The translations under genes and the position numbers were made by a program. From positions 151,300 through 215,299 of the forward strand of contig NZ_FRCN01000003.1 in NCBI RefSeq assembly GCF_900142925.1: a stretch of 64,000 nt of DNA, written 5' to 3'. Positions 1 through 11,200 of this stretch are shown in pieces. The DNA is from Chitinophaga sp. CF418. Lineage in GTDB: Bacteria > Bacteroidota > Bacteroidia > Chitinophagales > Chitinophagaceae. The notes under the pieces were generated by a model. It saw nothing but the letters and a program-made list of their open reading frames with translations. It ran no database searches and had not been told where the DNA came from. The first letter of the stretch is position 1. Every line of letters starts with the position of its first letter.

Positions 1-2879
1 TTCTTATAACGGAAAGTCTGGTTCAGACCAATGTTATACTTAGGCACACCATTACCGATGATAGTCCTGTCGTTCTCATTGATCTGTGATGCAGGCGCTT
101 TGGAACCGTCAGCTTTGTAGAAAAGCCATTTACCATCTTCTGTGAATCCTGCAAAACGTTTGCCGTAGAAGTTACCTACCTGGCCACCTTCATCAAGACG
201 GATAGCAGGCCCCATTGCTCCCGGATTTGGAATATCAGCAAAGGTCAGGTAGGTAGCTTTGTACAGCTCATTGGAAAGTTTGGACAACTTGTTGAATTGT
301 GAGTTAGCAGTAAAGTCAACACTCCACTGGAAATCTTTGGTCATTACAGGTATACCACTGATCAGGATCTCCACGCCATGGTTCCTGATAGTACCTACGT
401 TGGTGTACAAACCATCCCGGACGAAGGCCGGTTGTTGTGCAGCGTAGTTATATAACAGGTCGCGGGTTTCACGGGAATAGATATCCAGCGCACCACTCAG
501 GCGGCGGTTTAACAGTTCATAGTCCAGACCGAAGTTCCATTCCAGTTTTTTCTCCCAGCGTAAGTTAGGGTTCGGGTTGCGTGACGCTCCATAGGTCTGA
601 TAGTAAATACCATTCTGCGGATATAAACCACCTGTACCCAATGTGATCAGAGAGCGGTAGTTAGGAATACCCTGGTTGCCCGTTACACCATAACCAACAC
701 GTAGTTTCAGGTTATTGATGAAAGTCAGGTCTTTCATGAAAGGCTCCTGACTGATAGTCCAACCCACAGAGGCAGCAGGGAAGCTACCCCATTTGTTATT
801 GGCGCCAAAGCGGGAGGAACCTTCCCTGCGCAGGATCACCTGTGCGAAGTACCTGTTCTTATAAGCATAGTTCAAACGGCCAAAGAATGCGATAAGAGTA
901 TTATCTTCCTTGAAGCTGCCCATGCCAGGCCTTGACAAAGCGGTATTGGTAATAGCACTACCTGCGCCAATGTTCCAGTCAAGGAATGCATCGGTAGTAA
1001 AACCATTGTTATTCATATTAAACCGTTCCAGTGTGCTATACTGGTAGCTATACCCTGCTACCGCAGTAATGTTATGAGCACCCCAGCTATGGTCATAGTT
1101 GATGGTAGGGTCCAGTGTTTTTGTCCAGGTCAGGATATTCTCTTTGCTTGCATACCCCATTCCCTGCCAGGAAGTGCCGGGACGCTGTTCCCAGTCATAC
1201 ATCGAGCGGTAATAACGGTCATTGTAATTATCACGCAGATAGGAACCGAACAATGATGCAGAGATATCCCTGGTAATAGCCAGGCTCAATCTGGCATCGC
1301 CGGAGAATGTCTGCTGATCACGCTGACTGAGCCTGTTATGCAGGCGGCCTACCGGGTTGAAAGACTCCTGGATCTCATAGAAACTACCATCAGCCTTATG
1401 AACCGGTGCCGTAGGATTCCAGGCAACAGCCTGTTCAAAATCGCCTGCACCACCACCCAGCAGGTTAGCCTTGTTAAAGTTGGCCACCATATTTACCTGC
1501 ATGGTCAGCTTATTGTTCAAACCCTTCTGGTTGATGTTCAAACGGGCGCCGGCCTGTTTTCTGCCGTTTTCCTTTGCAATACCCTGGAAATCGTTGTAGT
1601 AAAGAGAAGCCCTGTAGTTTGAGCGCTCGCTTCCTCCCAATGCAGAGAAGTTATGGTACTGACTCAGGTTCTCCTTATTCATGATCTCATCATACATATT
1701 GGTAGAACCACCCAGATCAGACTGCGGAGAGATTACCCCTTCCGCGATCTTCTGGCGGAACTCAGCGGCTGTGAGAAAATCAGGTTTCTTGTCGGTATAG
1801 TCTCGCTGGAAGTAAGTATTATACTCATAACGGGGTTCTCCGGCACTGCCTTTCTTTGTGGTGATCAGAATCACGCCCGCATTACCCCTCGTACCATAAA
1901 TAGCGGCAGCAGAACCATCTTTCAGTATGTTGAACGACTCTATATCGTCCTGCTGCAACAGGTCCAGGTTACCACCGGGAATACCATCTATAACGATCAG
2001 GGGCGTCGTTGTACCCGTCAATGAGGTCACCCCCCTCAACTGGATAGAAGCGCCCGCATTCGGGTTATTTCCCTGTGTTTTCGTGATGTTCAGACCGGCC
2101 ACCTTACCCTGGATCAGTTCCATGGTAGACCTGATACCTCCACGGTTAAAGTTATCAGCCCTGACGGTTGACACGGCAGAAGTCACTTCCCCTCTTTTCT
2201 GGGTACCATAACCCACTACCACCACTTCATTCAGGGAGCCCATATCTGCCTTCATCTTTACGTTCAACAGCGCAGGCGCATCCAGTTTTACAACAATGCC
2301 CTGGATACGTTGTGTTTTATAGGAAATGAAGGATACTTCAATACTATAAACACCAGGCTCCAGCGATAGAGAGAAATTTCCTTCCGCATCGCTGATAGCA
2401 TGACCAGTACCGCCCACCACTTTTACGGTGGCTCCCGGTAGAGCAATGCCCTGTTCGTCGGTTACCTTACCTTGTATCTTACCTTGTTGCTGTTTTACGG
2501 CAGACCGCTTTACAGTGTTGATGACAATAACGCCATTGACTTCCTTAAAGGAAAGATCTTTCTCATCGAATAATAGCGTCAGTACGCCGTCCAGCCGCTG
2601 GTTATGAAAACTATGATCCTCAGTTTTATATTGCTGCAGCATTTCCTGGTCGTACGCAAAGTTCAGGTCCAGCTGAAGCTCCATCTGCTTCAGCGCTTTT
2701 TCCAGTGATCCCTTTCGGATACTCACTGAGACCCTTTTACTCAGTTCCTGGCCGCTTCCGGTATTGGCAGAAAGCATCAGGGAACTGGTCAACAGTATGC
2801 TTATGGAAAGAAATGTTAATCTCATTGCTGTTATGATAAAATCTTTCTTCTTGTTACTTAACTGTCCCGTTTTTTTCAT
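1..2879 (-). CDS. SusC/RagA-family TonB-dependent outer membrane receptor, C-terminus outside the window
   Basis: Reading frame on the minus strand, open from the ATG at 2879 to the window edge (about 959 codons seen). The start MKKTGQLSNKKK gives a basic N-terminus followed by a hydrophobic export signal; an internal ATG at 2825 is an alternative. After the signal comes an STN domain (SVSIRKGSLEKALKQM), a carboxypeptidase-like regulatory domain (GKIQGKVTDEQGIALPGATV), a TonB-box-like stretch (NEVVVVGYGTQKRGEV), and the SusC plug hallmark (ILKDGSAAAIYGTRG then VILITTKKG). The STN domain shows that it is a signalling receptor working with the FecR and ECF sigma genes just upstream (2983-3945 and 4193-4834). 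The expected job is TonB-driven import of an oligosaccharide or similar ligand. Substrate unknown. A SusD partner would be expected to the left of the window. Confidence 0.95.
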   Translation of the reverse strand, partial: MKKTGQLSNKKKDFIITAMRLTFLSISILLTSSLMLSANTGSGQELSKRVSVSIRKGSLEKALKQMELQLDLNFAYDQEMLQQYKTEDHSFHNQRLDGVLTLLFDEKDLSFKEVNGVIVINTVKRSAVKQQQGKIQGKVTDEQGIALPGATVKVVGGTGHAISDAEGNFSLSLEPGVYSIEVSFISYKTQRIQGIVVKLDAPALLNVKMKADMGSLNEVVVVGYGTQKRGEVTSAVSTVRADNFNRGGIRSTMELIQGKVAGLNITKTQGNNPNAGASIQLRGVTSLTGTTTPLIVIDGIPGGNLDLLQQDDIESFNILKDGSAAAIYGTRGNAGVILITTKKGSAGEPRYEYNTYFQRDYTDKKPDFLTAAEFRQKIAEGVISPQSDLGGSTNMYDEIMNKENLSQYHNFSALGGSERSNYRASLYYNDFQGIAKENGRKQAGARLNINQKGLNNKLTMQVNMVANFNKANLLGGGAGDFEQAVAWNPTAPVHKADGSFYEIQESFNPVGRLHNRLSQRDQQTFSGDARLSLAITRDISASLFGSYLRDNYNDRYYRSMYDWEQRPGTSWQGMGYASKENILTWTKTLDPTINYDHSWGAHNITAVAGYSYQYSTLERFNMNNNGFTTDAFLDWNIGAGSAITNTALSRPGMGSFKEDNTLIAFFGRLNYAYKNRYFAQVILRREGSSRFGANNKWGSFPAASVGWTISQEPFMKDLTFINNLKLRVGYGVTGNQGIPNYRSLITLGTGGLYPQNGIYYQTYGASRNPNPNLRWEKKLEWNFGLDYELLNRRLSGALDIYSRETRDLLYNYAAQQPAFVRDGLYTNVGTIRNHGVEILISGIPVMTKDFQWSVDFTANSQFNKLSKLSNELYKATYLTFADIPNPGAMGPAIRLDEGGQVGNFYGKRFAGFTEDGKWLFYKADGSKAPASQINENDRTIIGNGVPKYNIGLNQTFRYK

Positions 2880-2941
2880 ACATTGTATTGCTTTTTAATT
2901 TGAGAAAAATAATTAGCGAAGCCGTTTGCAGCGGCTGTTTC

Positions 2942-2975
2942 AGAAGGCTTTGTTGCACCAAAGCCTTCTTTTTTT
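2942..2975. terminator. Hairpin with T-run between FecR and SusC genes
   Basis: Inverted repeat AGAAGGCTTT (2942-2951) / AAAGCCTTCT (2960-2969) followed on the + strand by a run of T. The flanking genes are read on the minus strand, where the T-run lies upstream of the stem. It may therefore attenuate read-through from the regulator genes into the receptor rather than act as a clean terminator. Confidence 0.45.
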
Positions 2976-2982
2976 GGGTGTG

Positions 2983-3945
2983 TTAATGGTATAGTTCGAT
3001 AGTGTCCCTCCTTTGCCTGGTTTTAAGTTGATGAATGGATGCAATGATTTCTGTCGCCTTTACTGCAGACAAGGATAAAGGAAGGCTTGCAGTGAACTTC
3101 TTTTTCCGCACGGCTGCATTGTCAGTCGAAAGAGCTATTCCATAATTCTTCTCCATAAGTAAAGCCATGTCATCAAAGGATGCATTTTTGATGATCAGTT
3201 TTCCGTTCTTCCATGCCGCTACATCTTCTGTAAAATGTTCAATATCGTAGGTAGCATTCTGCTGATTGAATACCAGTTTTTGCTGTTGCTCCAGGATACC
3301 CAGTGCATGCCCCTCATCTGATACCTGCACTTTTCCCTGCACAACGGAAACAGCAATGTTCTCCATTTCTCTATAGGCCCTGATATTAAAAGAGGTACCC
3401 AATACCTGCGTAGTCACCTTTCCTGACCGTATCATAAAAGGATGAGCAGGATCATGCTGTACATCAAAAAATGCCTCCCCGTCCGTTAGGTCCACTCTTC
3501 GGCTGACACTAAAATCCAGGTAAACCCGTATATGTGTTGCGCTATTCATGGCGATCACGCTTCCGTCGTCCAGCCTGAGTTGTTTTCTTTCACCGGTGCG
3601 GGTATAGTAATCCATAAAAGTCTGCTCCGCAGATGCTATATCCTTCTTTACAGCGCTATTGTTACGCTTAAAATAAATGATGCCGGCAAATAGAAGCACG
3701 GCGATACTGGCTGCGACACCAGTATACAGATACAATCTGCGTGGGTGGCGCTGTTGTGCAGACAACAAAGGTTCAATGCGCTGCCACATATCTTCTTCCA
3801 GTCTCTTTTCTTCTATTGCTGAAAGCTGTATTGGCTCCCGTTTTTCAAGTCTGTCATACCAGCCTTCAATCTGTATGCGTTCTTCAGTATCTGCCTTATC
3901 AGCAAGATATTTCCTGAACAGGCGTTTTATTTTTATGTATTTCAT
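2983..3945 (-). CDS. FecR-family anti-sigma factor
   Basis: A 320-residue protein with the usual Bacteroidetes FecR layout. There is an N-terminal cytoplasmic sigma-binding part (residues 1-65), one membrane segment (about 70-92, GVAASIAVLLFAGIIYF), and a periplasmic FecR domain with LDDGSVIAMNSATHIRV and VLGTSFNIRAY. A C-terminal DUF4974/STN-like domain follows (SFDDMALLMEKNYGI). It should hold the ECF sigma factor encoded upstream (4193-4834) at the inner membrane and release it when the STN domain of the downstream SusC receptor signals ligand binding. Order sigma, FecR, SusC on one strand is the classic arrangement. The gap to the sigma gene is 247 bp, longer than usual, with no gene visible in it. 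Confidence 0.95.
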   Translation of the reverse strand: MKYIKIKRLFRKYLADKADTEERIQIEGWYDRLEKREPIQLSAIEEKRLEEDMWQRIEPLLSAQQRHPRRLYLYTGVAASIAVLLFAGIIYFKRNNSAVKKDIASAEQTFMDYYTRTGERKQLRLDDGSVIAMNSATHIRVYLDFSVSRRVDLTDGEAFFDVQHDPAHPFMIRSGKVTTQVLGTSFNIRAYREMENIAVSVVQGKVQVSDEGHALGILEQQQKLVFNQQNATYDIEHFTEDVAAWKNGKLIIKNASFDDMALLMEKNYGIALSTDNAAVRKKKFTASLPLSLSAVKATEIIASIHQLKTRQRRDTIELYH

Positions 3946-4192
3946 ATCACTCTATATCTCCTTATCAGAGAAATAGCATTTCATACCGGTCCGGTATGTT
4001 AACTGTATATTAAGAAAAGGGATCAAATTGAAAACCTGGAGAAAGATCGCATAGATCAGCCCCGCCCAGGGCGGACGGCATGGTTGTAGCGCCCCGATGT
4101 CAACCTGGAAATAATGCAGCAGGGAAGGTAAAGGGTATACGCAAGCCCTGGTTATATTTTGTAACCGTTATAAACGGGTATGACATAATAAA

Positions 4193-4834
4193 TTAAAAGC
4201 CGTTGAACAGGTCTATCATGAGTAAGGAGCATATCACCAGGTCGCTCTGATGATGATTGCGTAAGATGGCGCGTAATCTTTTCATGGCCAGGGATAACTG
4301 GTTCCTGACCGTCTGTTCTGAAAGGTTTAGCTGAGTGGCGATATCCGTAACAGACAGGTCTTGTTCACGACTTAGATGGTAGATTTGCTGCATACGTTCA
4401 GGCATGCGGTCTACCTCACCATCTATCAGGTCTTTCATTTTCCTTACATCAAAGGAGGATTCAAAAGAAGAATATACCGGCTGATCAAACCATTCCGGTA
4501 TCTGTACGGTGGAGCTGCTGAATGCGTAATAGGATATAATGCGGTATCTGAGGGCAGTATAGAGGTAGCGGCTCAGGTCATCTTCAGTATTGACGGTAAT
4601 CTCCTTCTTCCTTCTCCAGAGGGACAGCATCACATCCTGCACAATATCCTTCGCCTCATCAGGGTCAACACGTTTGCAGGCGCTGATATAGAGTTTTTTC
4701 CAATAATGCTGGTATAAAACTTTAAATGCAGCACTATCCTCTGCTTTGGCTGCAGAGAAAAGTGCAAAATTATCTTCAATGTCTGGTAACCTCATTTCAG
4801 GAGGTAAAATTAGAAATCTCCGCTCTCGATCCAC
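4193..4834 (-). CDS. ECF-type RNA polymerase sigma factor
   Basis: A 213-residue sigma-70 family protein. Region 2 is seen at about residues 40-75 (YWKKLYISACKRVDPDEAKD, then a DIVQDVMLSLW-type helix). Region 4 is at about 150-195 (LSVTDIATQLNLSEQTVRNQ). The length and lack of region 3 fit the ECF class. A second in-frame ATG at 4795 (MRLPDIEDNF) is an equally possible start. It ends in a short hydrophobic tail (LVICSLLMIDLF), which is uncommon and could bring it near the membrane. It is the partner of the FecR protein immediately downstream. Confidence 0.93.
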   Translation of the reverse strand: MDRERRFLILPPEMRLPDIEDNFALFSAAKAEDSAAFKVLYQHYWKKLYISACKRVDPDEAKDIVQDVMLSLWRRKKEITVNTEDDLSRYLYTALRYRIISYYAFSSSTVQIPEWFDQPVYSSFESSFDVRKMKDLIDGEVDRMPERMQQIYHLSREQDLSVTDIATQLNLSEQTVRNQLSLAMKRLRAILRNHHQSDLVICSLLMIDLFNGF

Positions 4835-4991
4835 ATTAATAAATTATTAACCGGGAGAAACGGTTTGTAAAAAGTGGACAGTACATGGAAGATCAAAATC
4901 CTACGTCCGGAAAGGTGGCATCCCTAAACATTGATAAACTTCAATAAATTTTTCTTCGCTGCGGCGTAAAATATTTATTTTTACGCCACAA

Positions 4992-6317
4992 ATGAAGCAA
5001 CCAGAACTATCCCGGCGCATTAGTCTGTTACAGGCTACTGCAATTAATATGACAGATATGGTGGGCATAGGCCCATTTATAGTATTGAGCGTAGTGGCTG
5101 AAACCATGCACGGTCCGGGCTTCCTGTATGCCTGGATAGCAGGGGCCGTGCTGTCGTTCATAGACGCTATGGTATGGAGTGAATTAGGTGCAACCTTCCC
5201 GAAAGCAGGCGGCAGTTATAACTTCCTGAAAGAAGGCTTCGGCCCAAAAACGGGAAAGCTCATGAGTTTCCTCTTCGTATGGCAGACCATGATCCAGGCG
5301 CCGCTTGTCATAGCCTCTGCGGCTATCGGTTTCGCACAATATGCCGGGTATATCTTCCCCTTAGGTTTCTGGGGCACAAAGGCCGTAAGCGGTGGGATGG
5401 TAATACTGATCGTTTTCCTGCTTTACCGTAAGATCGAGACCATTGGTAAGATCAGTGTATTCTTGTGGATAGGCGTACTGGTTACCATGGCATGGATCAT
5501 TAGCGGAGGTATTGCACATGGCCGTTTCTTCGAACCTGTTAAACAGATCAACGACGGGCTGCAACTCAATTATACATTTGCCGCTGCACTGGGTTTTGCC
5601 AGCGTGAAGACTGTTTACAGTTATCTTGGCTATTATAATGTCTGTCACCTGGGCGGAGAGATCACGCAACCGGAAAAAAATATTCCCCGCAGTATGCTCA
5701 TCTCTATTACAGGTATAACAGTGTTGTACCTGTGTATGAATATCAGCGTAGCCTCCGTATTACCGTTTGACAGGGTGGCACATAGTCCCTTCGTGGTGAG
5801 TGAGTTCATCGAAGTACTCGGAGGACCTACTGCAGCCAAAGTAGCTACAATACTGATCCTCTGGGTAGCCTTCGCCTCTGTGTTCTCTGCAACACTGGGT
5901 TACAGCCGTATTCCTTATGCAGCTGCGCAGGATGGCGCTTTTTTTAAAGTATTTGCACGTCTTCACCCTACCAAGAACTTTCCGTATGTATCCCTGCTTT
6001 TCTTAGGAGCTGTGGCCTTTATATTCAGCCTCTTGTTTAAGATCAAAGAAGTTATCAACGCTATCCTTGCCATGCGTATCATGATACAATTCATTGCCCA
6101 GGCAGTAGGCTTGATATTACTCAGCAGAAGGCAGGGAAGAGATTTCTTTAAATGGCATATGCCATTATATCCCCTGCCCGTGATCCTGGCCATCCTGATC
6201 TGGATAGGCATCTTTATCTCCACCGGCCTGCATATGATGCTGGCGGGTCTCACGGTAACAGTAGCGGGCATTATTGTTTACATCGTTAAGTCGAGGCTGC
6301 AGAAGAATATGTTATAG
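4992..6317 (+). CDS. APC-superfamily amino acid permease
   Basis: A 441-residue integral membrane protein with about 12 predicted membrane segments. The N-terminus (SLLQATAINMTDMVGIGPFI) and the following WSELGATFPKAGGSYNFLKE stretch are the helix 1 and helix 2-3 signatures of the amino acid-polyamine-organocation (APC) family. It should move amino acids or related amines across the inner membrane; the substrate cannot be told. It is transcribed divergently from the ECF sigma gene, with about 157 bp between the two starts, and stands alone. The usual family length is 430-500, so it looks intact. Confidence 0.9.
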   Translation: MKQPELSRRISLLQATAINMTDMVGIGPFIVLSVVAETMHGPGFLYAWIAGAVLSFIDAMVWSELGATFPKAGGSYNFLKEGFGPKTGKLMSFLFVWQTMIQAPLVIASAAIGFAQYAGYIFPLGFWGTKAVSGGMVILIVFLLYRKIETIGKISVFLWIGVLVTMAWIISGGIAHGRFFEPVKQINDGLQLNYTFAAALGFASVKTVYSYLGYYNVCHLGGEITQPEKNIPRSMLISITGITVLYLCMNISVASVLPFDRVAHSPFVVSEFIEVLGGPTAAKVATILILWVAFASVFSATLGYSRIPYAAAQDGAFFKVFARLHPTKNFPYVSLLFLGAVAFIFSLLFKIKEVINAILAMRIMIQFIAQAVGLILLSRRQGRDFFKWHMPLYPLPVILAILIWIGIFISTGLHMMLAGLTVTVAGIIVYIVKSRLQKNML

Positions 6318-6452
6318 TACTAGTACTCCTTCGGGTACTGCACTTAGTCGGACTGCTTCCATATTGGAGGAAATTTTACTTCCGGTCAACTTATTCCTTA
6401 AATTGATTACTTTTATACAGCTATAGGATTACGTCAACCAACGAAGACCAGC

Positions 6453-7070
6453 ATGAAAGCAGTAAAAACAGCCATCACTGCTTCCCATACAGTATCTCCC
6501 CAGGAAGAACTTTGGAGCAGCTTCCGGCAAGGCAGCCGGGATGCCTTTGCCCGCATCTACCAGGAACATGTGGACAACCTCTACCATTACGGCGTCCACC
6601 TTTGTGGTGACGGTGAACTGGTCAGGGACTGCCTGCAGGAGCTCTTTCATGACCTCTGGCAAAGCAGGGAACACCTGGCAGATCAACCCCTAAATATCCG
6701 TTATTACCTGCTCAGTAGCCTGCGCCGCCGCCTTTTACGTACCCTGGAAAGGGATCGCCGCTATAGGGCAGCAACAACAGAGATCCCCTTTGATTTTGAA
6801 CTGATCCCCAGCCGCGAACAGGCTATCATACAGAATGAAAAGCAGCAGGAACAGGTCGGACAACTGCATTCCGCCCTCAATGCCCTGCCCGCCAAACAAC
6901 GTGAGGCCATTTATCTCCGCTTCTTTCACGAGCTCTCCTACCAGGAAGTAGCAGATATGATGTCCATGAAGGTCGACTCCGTCTACAATATCATCTCTAA
7001 GGCCATTGGTGTGCTCAGGAAGACACTGCCTCCTGCTGTATTACTGCTTTTACTGCAACCGGGCAAATAG
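6453..7070 (+). CDS. ECF-type RNA polymerase sigma factor
   Basis: A 205-residue sigma-70 family protein. Region 2 is at about residues 30-70 (FARIYQEHVDNLYHYGVHL, DCLQELFHDLW). Region 4 is at about 135-185 (LPAKQREAIYLRFFHELSYQ, then EVADMMSMKVDSVYNII). It is first in a four-gene block with FecR (7163), SusC (8246) and SusD (11764), all on the plus strand. It should drive the SusC/SusD genes when the FecR protein releases it. The C-terminus ends in a short hydrophobic LLLLLLQ stretch. Confidence 0.94.
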   Translation: MKAVKTAITASHTVSPQEELWSSFRQGSRDAFARIYQEHVDNLYHYGVHLCGDGELVRDCLQELFHDLWQSREHLADQPLNIRYYLLSSLRRRLLRTLERDRRYRAATTEIPFDFELIPSREQAIIQNEKQQEQVGQLHSALNALPAKQREAIYLRFFHELSYQEVADMMSMKVDSVYNIISKAIGVLRKTLPPAVLLLLLQPGK

Positions 7071-7162
7071 GTCTTGGCACCTCTGAAAATAAATTTCAAA
7101 AAAAGTTCCCCGAAAGTGATGAGATTTCTGCCGCCCCCGTCTCTTTATATAAAAGCGATCAT

Positions 7163-8209
7163 TTGCAGCAGTACCATTTATATACCGCCCGTGACTTTGC
7201 CCTGGATGAAAATTTCCAGGAGTGGGTGCTGCGGCCGGATGTAAAGAATACCTACTACTGGGACACCTGGCTGAAACTACATCCCGAAAAAAAAGAAGCG
7301 GTGGACACCGCCATTCAACTGGTGAAATCCATTCACTTCCGGGATTACCAGATGACCACTGCACAGAAAGAAGAGCTATGGGACAATATATGGGAAGGTA
7401 TTGCCGCGGATGATGTAGCAGGATTATCCCCCGCTCCTACTCCTGCGGCCAGCCGCTTCAGGATCTTTTCCTGGAAATATGCTGCTGCTGTTCTACTGTT
7501 CATTGTTCTGGGCATACTCTGGCTGTTCATGAGAACGCCACCATTCCATGCCGTTACTGCCAGTGTGGCCACACAGCCCGGACAAACCAAAAGGCTGTTA
7601 TTGCCGGACAGCTCTGAAGTGTTATTGAATGCCAGTTCCCGCCTGCTCTACACCCAGAAGGAACCACTTGTACGGGAAGTGTGGCTGGATGGCGAAGCAT
7701 GGTTCCACGTAAGGCACAAAGAAGATAACAGGAGTTTTATTGTACACACATATGATCATCTCTCAGTAGAAGTACTGGGTACACAATTCAATGTAAACAA
7801 CTTTGGAAATAAGATAGCAGTCGTATTACAGGAAGGAAGTATCAAACTAAATATCACGGAGCAACAGGGACAACATATTGCACAACTATACCTCAGGCCG
7901 GGAGAAATGCTTCGTTATGACAAAACAGACGGTGAATATTCCAAAAGCAGAACTGACGCTGAAAAAGTAACTGCCTGGACACGTGGACAATTAGTAATGG
8001 ATGAATACACTGTTGCCGATGCTATACAATTCATGCAGCAGGTATTTGACAGGCATGTTACTGTAAAAGATCCCAAAGTGCTGCGGTACAGTGTTTCCGG
8101 ATCCATGCCGATCATTTATAATGCAGACACGATGTTGATGCAGTTTGAAAAGGCCTTCAATGTACGCTTTAACAAACGCGATGATACAAACCACGTAAGG
8201 GAAAACTGA
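7163..8209 (+). CDS. FecR-family anti-sigma factor, probable TTG start
   Basis: A 348-residue protein. There is no in-frame ATG near the expected N-terminus. The TTG at 7163 gives QQYHLYTARDFALDENFQEW, which fits the usual FecR opening. The frame is open further upstream into the sigma gene, so an earlier non-ATG start cannot be excluded. A membrane segment lies at about residues 105-125 (YAAAVLLFIVLGILWLF). A periplasmic FecR domain follows (LLLPDSSEVLLNASSRLLY, VLGTQFNVNNFG), and then a C-terminal DUF4974 part (YTVADAIQFMQQVFDRHVTV). It is partner of the sigma factor 92 bp upstream and of the STN-bearing SusC protein 36 bp downstream. Confidence 0.92.
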   Translation: MQQYHLYTARDFALDENFQEWVLRPDVKNTYYWDTWLKLHPEKKEAVDTAIQLVKSIHFRDYQMTTAQKEELWDNIWEGIAADDVAGLSPAPTPAASRFRIFSWKYAAAVLLFIVLGILWLFMRTPPFHAVTASVATQPGQTKRLLLPDSSEVLLNASSRLLYTQKEPLVREVWLDGEAWFHVRHKEDNRSFIVHTYDHLSVEVLGTQFNVNNFGNKIAVVLQEGSIKLNITEQQGQHIAQLYLRPGEMLRYDKTDGEYSKSRTDAEKVTAWTRGQLVMDEYTVADAIQFMQQVFDRHVTVKDPKVLRYSVSGSMPIIYNADTMLMQFEKAFNVRFNKRDDTNHVREN

Positions 8210-8245
8210 TACCCGGATTTTTTATTAACCAAAATTAAATCGCAC

Positions 8246-11200
8246 ATGAAAAAACGTTTACGTGTGCTGCTGATGCATGCCCTTGTGTCAGGCGCCCTAT
8301 GCTCCCACGCGCTGGCCCATAGTCCAGACGTCACAACGGCCCTGCATTTGACGAAACAGCAGGATAACATATCCATCAGGCAGTTATTCCGGCAAACGGA
8401 AATAAAATTCGGCGTTTCCATTGCCTATAAAAGTGAACTGGTCACAGATCAGAAAAACAGCGTGGATATTGCCTCCTGTAAATCGCCCGAAGAGGCGCTC
8501 GAAAAAACACTGGCCCCTTTCAATCTCTCCTTTGAAAAAGTACGCGACAAATTTTATCTCATAAAAGCAAAGGAGACAGCGCCGGTCACCATCAGCATGA
8601 CCGCACAACGCCCGGTGCGCGGAAAGGTCACTGATGTAAAAGGCGCAGCATTGCCCGGCGTGACCATTCGCGTAAAAGGTGCAAACACTGGCGCTGTAAC
8701 AGCAGCCGATGGTACTTATACAGTCAACGTCCCCGGTACAGGCAATGACATCCTCGAAGTAACATTCGTCGGCTATCAGTCGCAGGAGATCCCTGTCGGC
8801 ACAAAATCTGAGATCAATATCACACTATCAGAAAATACCAGCACGCTCAACGAAGTGATCGTAACCGGTTATACCGCACAACGTAAAAAAGACCTCACCG
8901 GCGCTGTTACCGTTATAGATATCGGCGAGATGGTCAAACAACCTTCCGGCCAGGTAACCAGTCAATTACAGGGACAGGCTTCCGGTGTGACTGTCATCGG
9001 TTCAGGACAACCAGGTGAAGAACCTGTTGTACGCATCCGCGGTGTGAATACGTTCGATAACAACACGCCACTGTATGTAGTAGATGGAGTGCCTACACAA
9101 AGTATCAATGACCTCAATCCCAATGACGTGGCCTCCATGCAGGTACTGAAAGATGCAGGTGCTGCCTCCATCTATGGTTCACGTGCTTCCAATGGCGTTA
9201 TCATTATTACCACCAAAAAAGGCAGTGGCAAGGTGAAGATCAGGTACGACGCCTATTATGGCCGTCAGTATCCTAAAGGCGGTAATGTATGGAATACTCT
9301 CAACTCTCAGGAAATGGCCAACCTGCGCTGGTTGCGTTATAAGAACACCGGTATGCCACTGAGTGATACACTGTATGGCAACGGTGCTACTCCTGTGTTA
9401 CCGGATTACATACAGCCTGTAGGATTGAAGGAAGGCGACCCACGTGTGAATCCAGACCTCTATTATGTCAATCCCAATTACACAGACCAGGACGACTACA
9501 ACAGTTTTTACTATATCACAAAGGCGAATAAAGCAGGTACTGACTGGTTCCACGAGATTTTCAATCCTGCGTCCATGACCAGCCACAATCTATCTGTGAG
9601 CGGTGGTACTGACAAGGGCAGTTACCTGTTCTCGCTGAACTATTTCAATCAGCAGGGTACACTGATGAACACTTATCTGAAAAGATATATCATCCGTTCC
9701 AACAGCCAGTTCAGTATCAGTAAAAATATCAGGATCGGGGAGAACCTTTCATTCTCTGTTACAGACAATCCCACCGTAGACCTGCTCACTTCCAGTGGTG
9801 CTGTGGGCATGGCTCTACGTGAACAACCCATCATCCCTGTATATGATATCAAGGGGAATTTCGGAGGCTCCAACGGATTAGGTCTGGGCGATGCCATGAA
9901 CCCTGTTGCCATGCAATACCGCACCAGGAACGACCGCGGACAGGTGAACAGGGTATTCGGAAATATCTATGCAGATATCGACTTCCTTCGTCACTTCACT
10001 TTCCACACCAGCTTTGGCGGTGAAGTGAACTCCGGATGGCGGCACAACTTCACGTATCCGCAATATGAGAATAAAGAAAACGCAGGTGTGAACTCCTATA
10101 CAGAATCCAGCAACTTCGAACATAACTGGACATGGACCAACACACTGAATTATCATAATAGCTTTAACGCCGTACATAACCTCAACGTACTGGTAGGCAC
10201 GGAAGCTTATGACGAACGCTCACGTCAGCAGGCAGGCACTACCCAGGACTTCTTCGTTTTTGATCCTGATTATGTAGATAATGGTACTGGTTCCGGCGGA
10301 CAGGTCATCACAGCTACCCGTTATTCCGCAGGTCTGTTGTCTCTTATCGGTAGAGTCGATTATAGTTTTAAGGATAAATATTTATTGAGTGGTACCTTAC
10401 GCCGTGATGGTTCTTCCAAGTTTGGTGTTAACAATCGTTACGGTCTCTTCCCGGCAGCCAGCGCAGGATGGCGTATCTCGCAGGAGCCTTTTATGAAAGG
10501 CATTCACTGGCTGACAGACCTGAAGATCCGCGGAGGATGGGGTATCATGGGTAATCAGCTAAGTCTTACTCCCCGTAATGCATTTACACTTTATGGTGGT
10601 AACAAGAACACTTCCTTCTATGACCTCTTAGGAACAAACAATAGTATTGTACTGGGCTTCCAGCAGGTGCAGATCGGCAATCCGGATGCGAAGTGGGAAA
10701 GCGATATCAACACCAACATTGGTATAGACGCTACCCTCTTTGGTGGAAAGCTGGAGATCTCTGCGGATTATTACCAGAAAAATATCAAAGATCTGCTCTA
10801 TAACAGTGAGTTGCCGGGCACTTATGGTACGGCGCCAGCCCCTTACTCGAATGTGGCAAACATGAAGAACAAAGGTGTGGACCTCACAATTTCCAGTCAT
10901 ACGGATATTAGCAAAGACCTGAAATTTGATGCCACCGTTACCTTTACCACCTTCAAGAACAGGATCGTGAAAATAGCGCAGGGCGTTGATTACTTTGACA
11001 GTCAACCCCGCAACTTTGCTGAAAACATCATCCGCAATGCAGTAGGACAGCCTATTTCCAGCTTCTATGGTTATAAGATCAATGGTTTTTGGAACAGTCA
11101 GAGTGAAATAGACAAAGCCGATCAGTCAGCACAGTCAGCTACGGGCGATCCTTCAGCCAGCTTCCAGGAAGATGCAGCACCCGGCCGCTTCAGGTATACA

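Noticed and set aside
6317..6345. Terminator after the permease gene
   Set aside because: AGTACTCC/GGGTACT pairs only with a bulge and there is no T-run; too weak to list.
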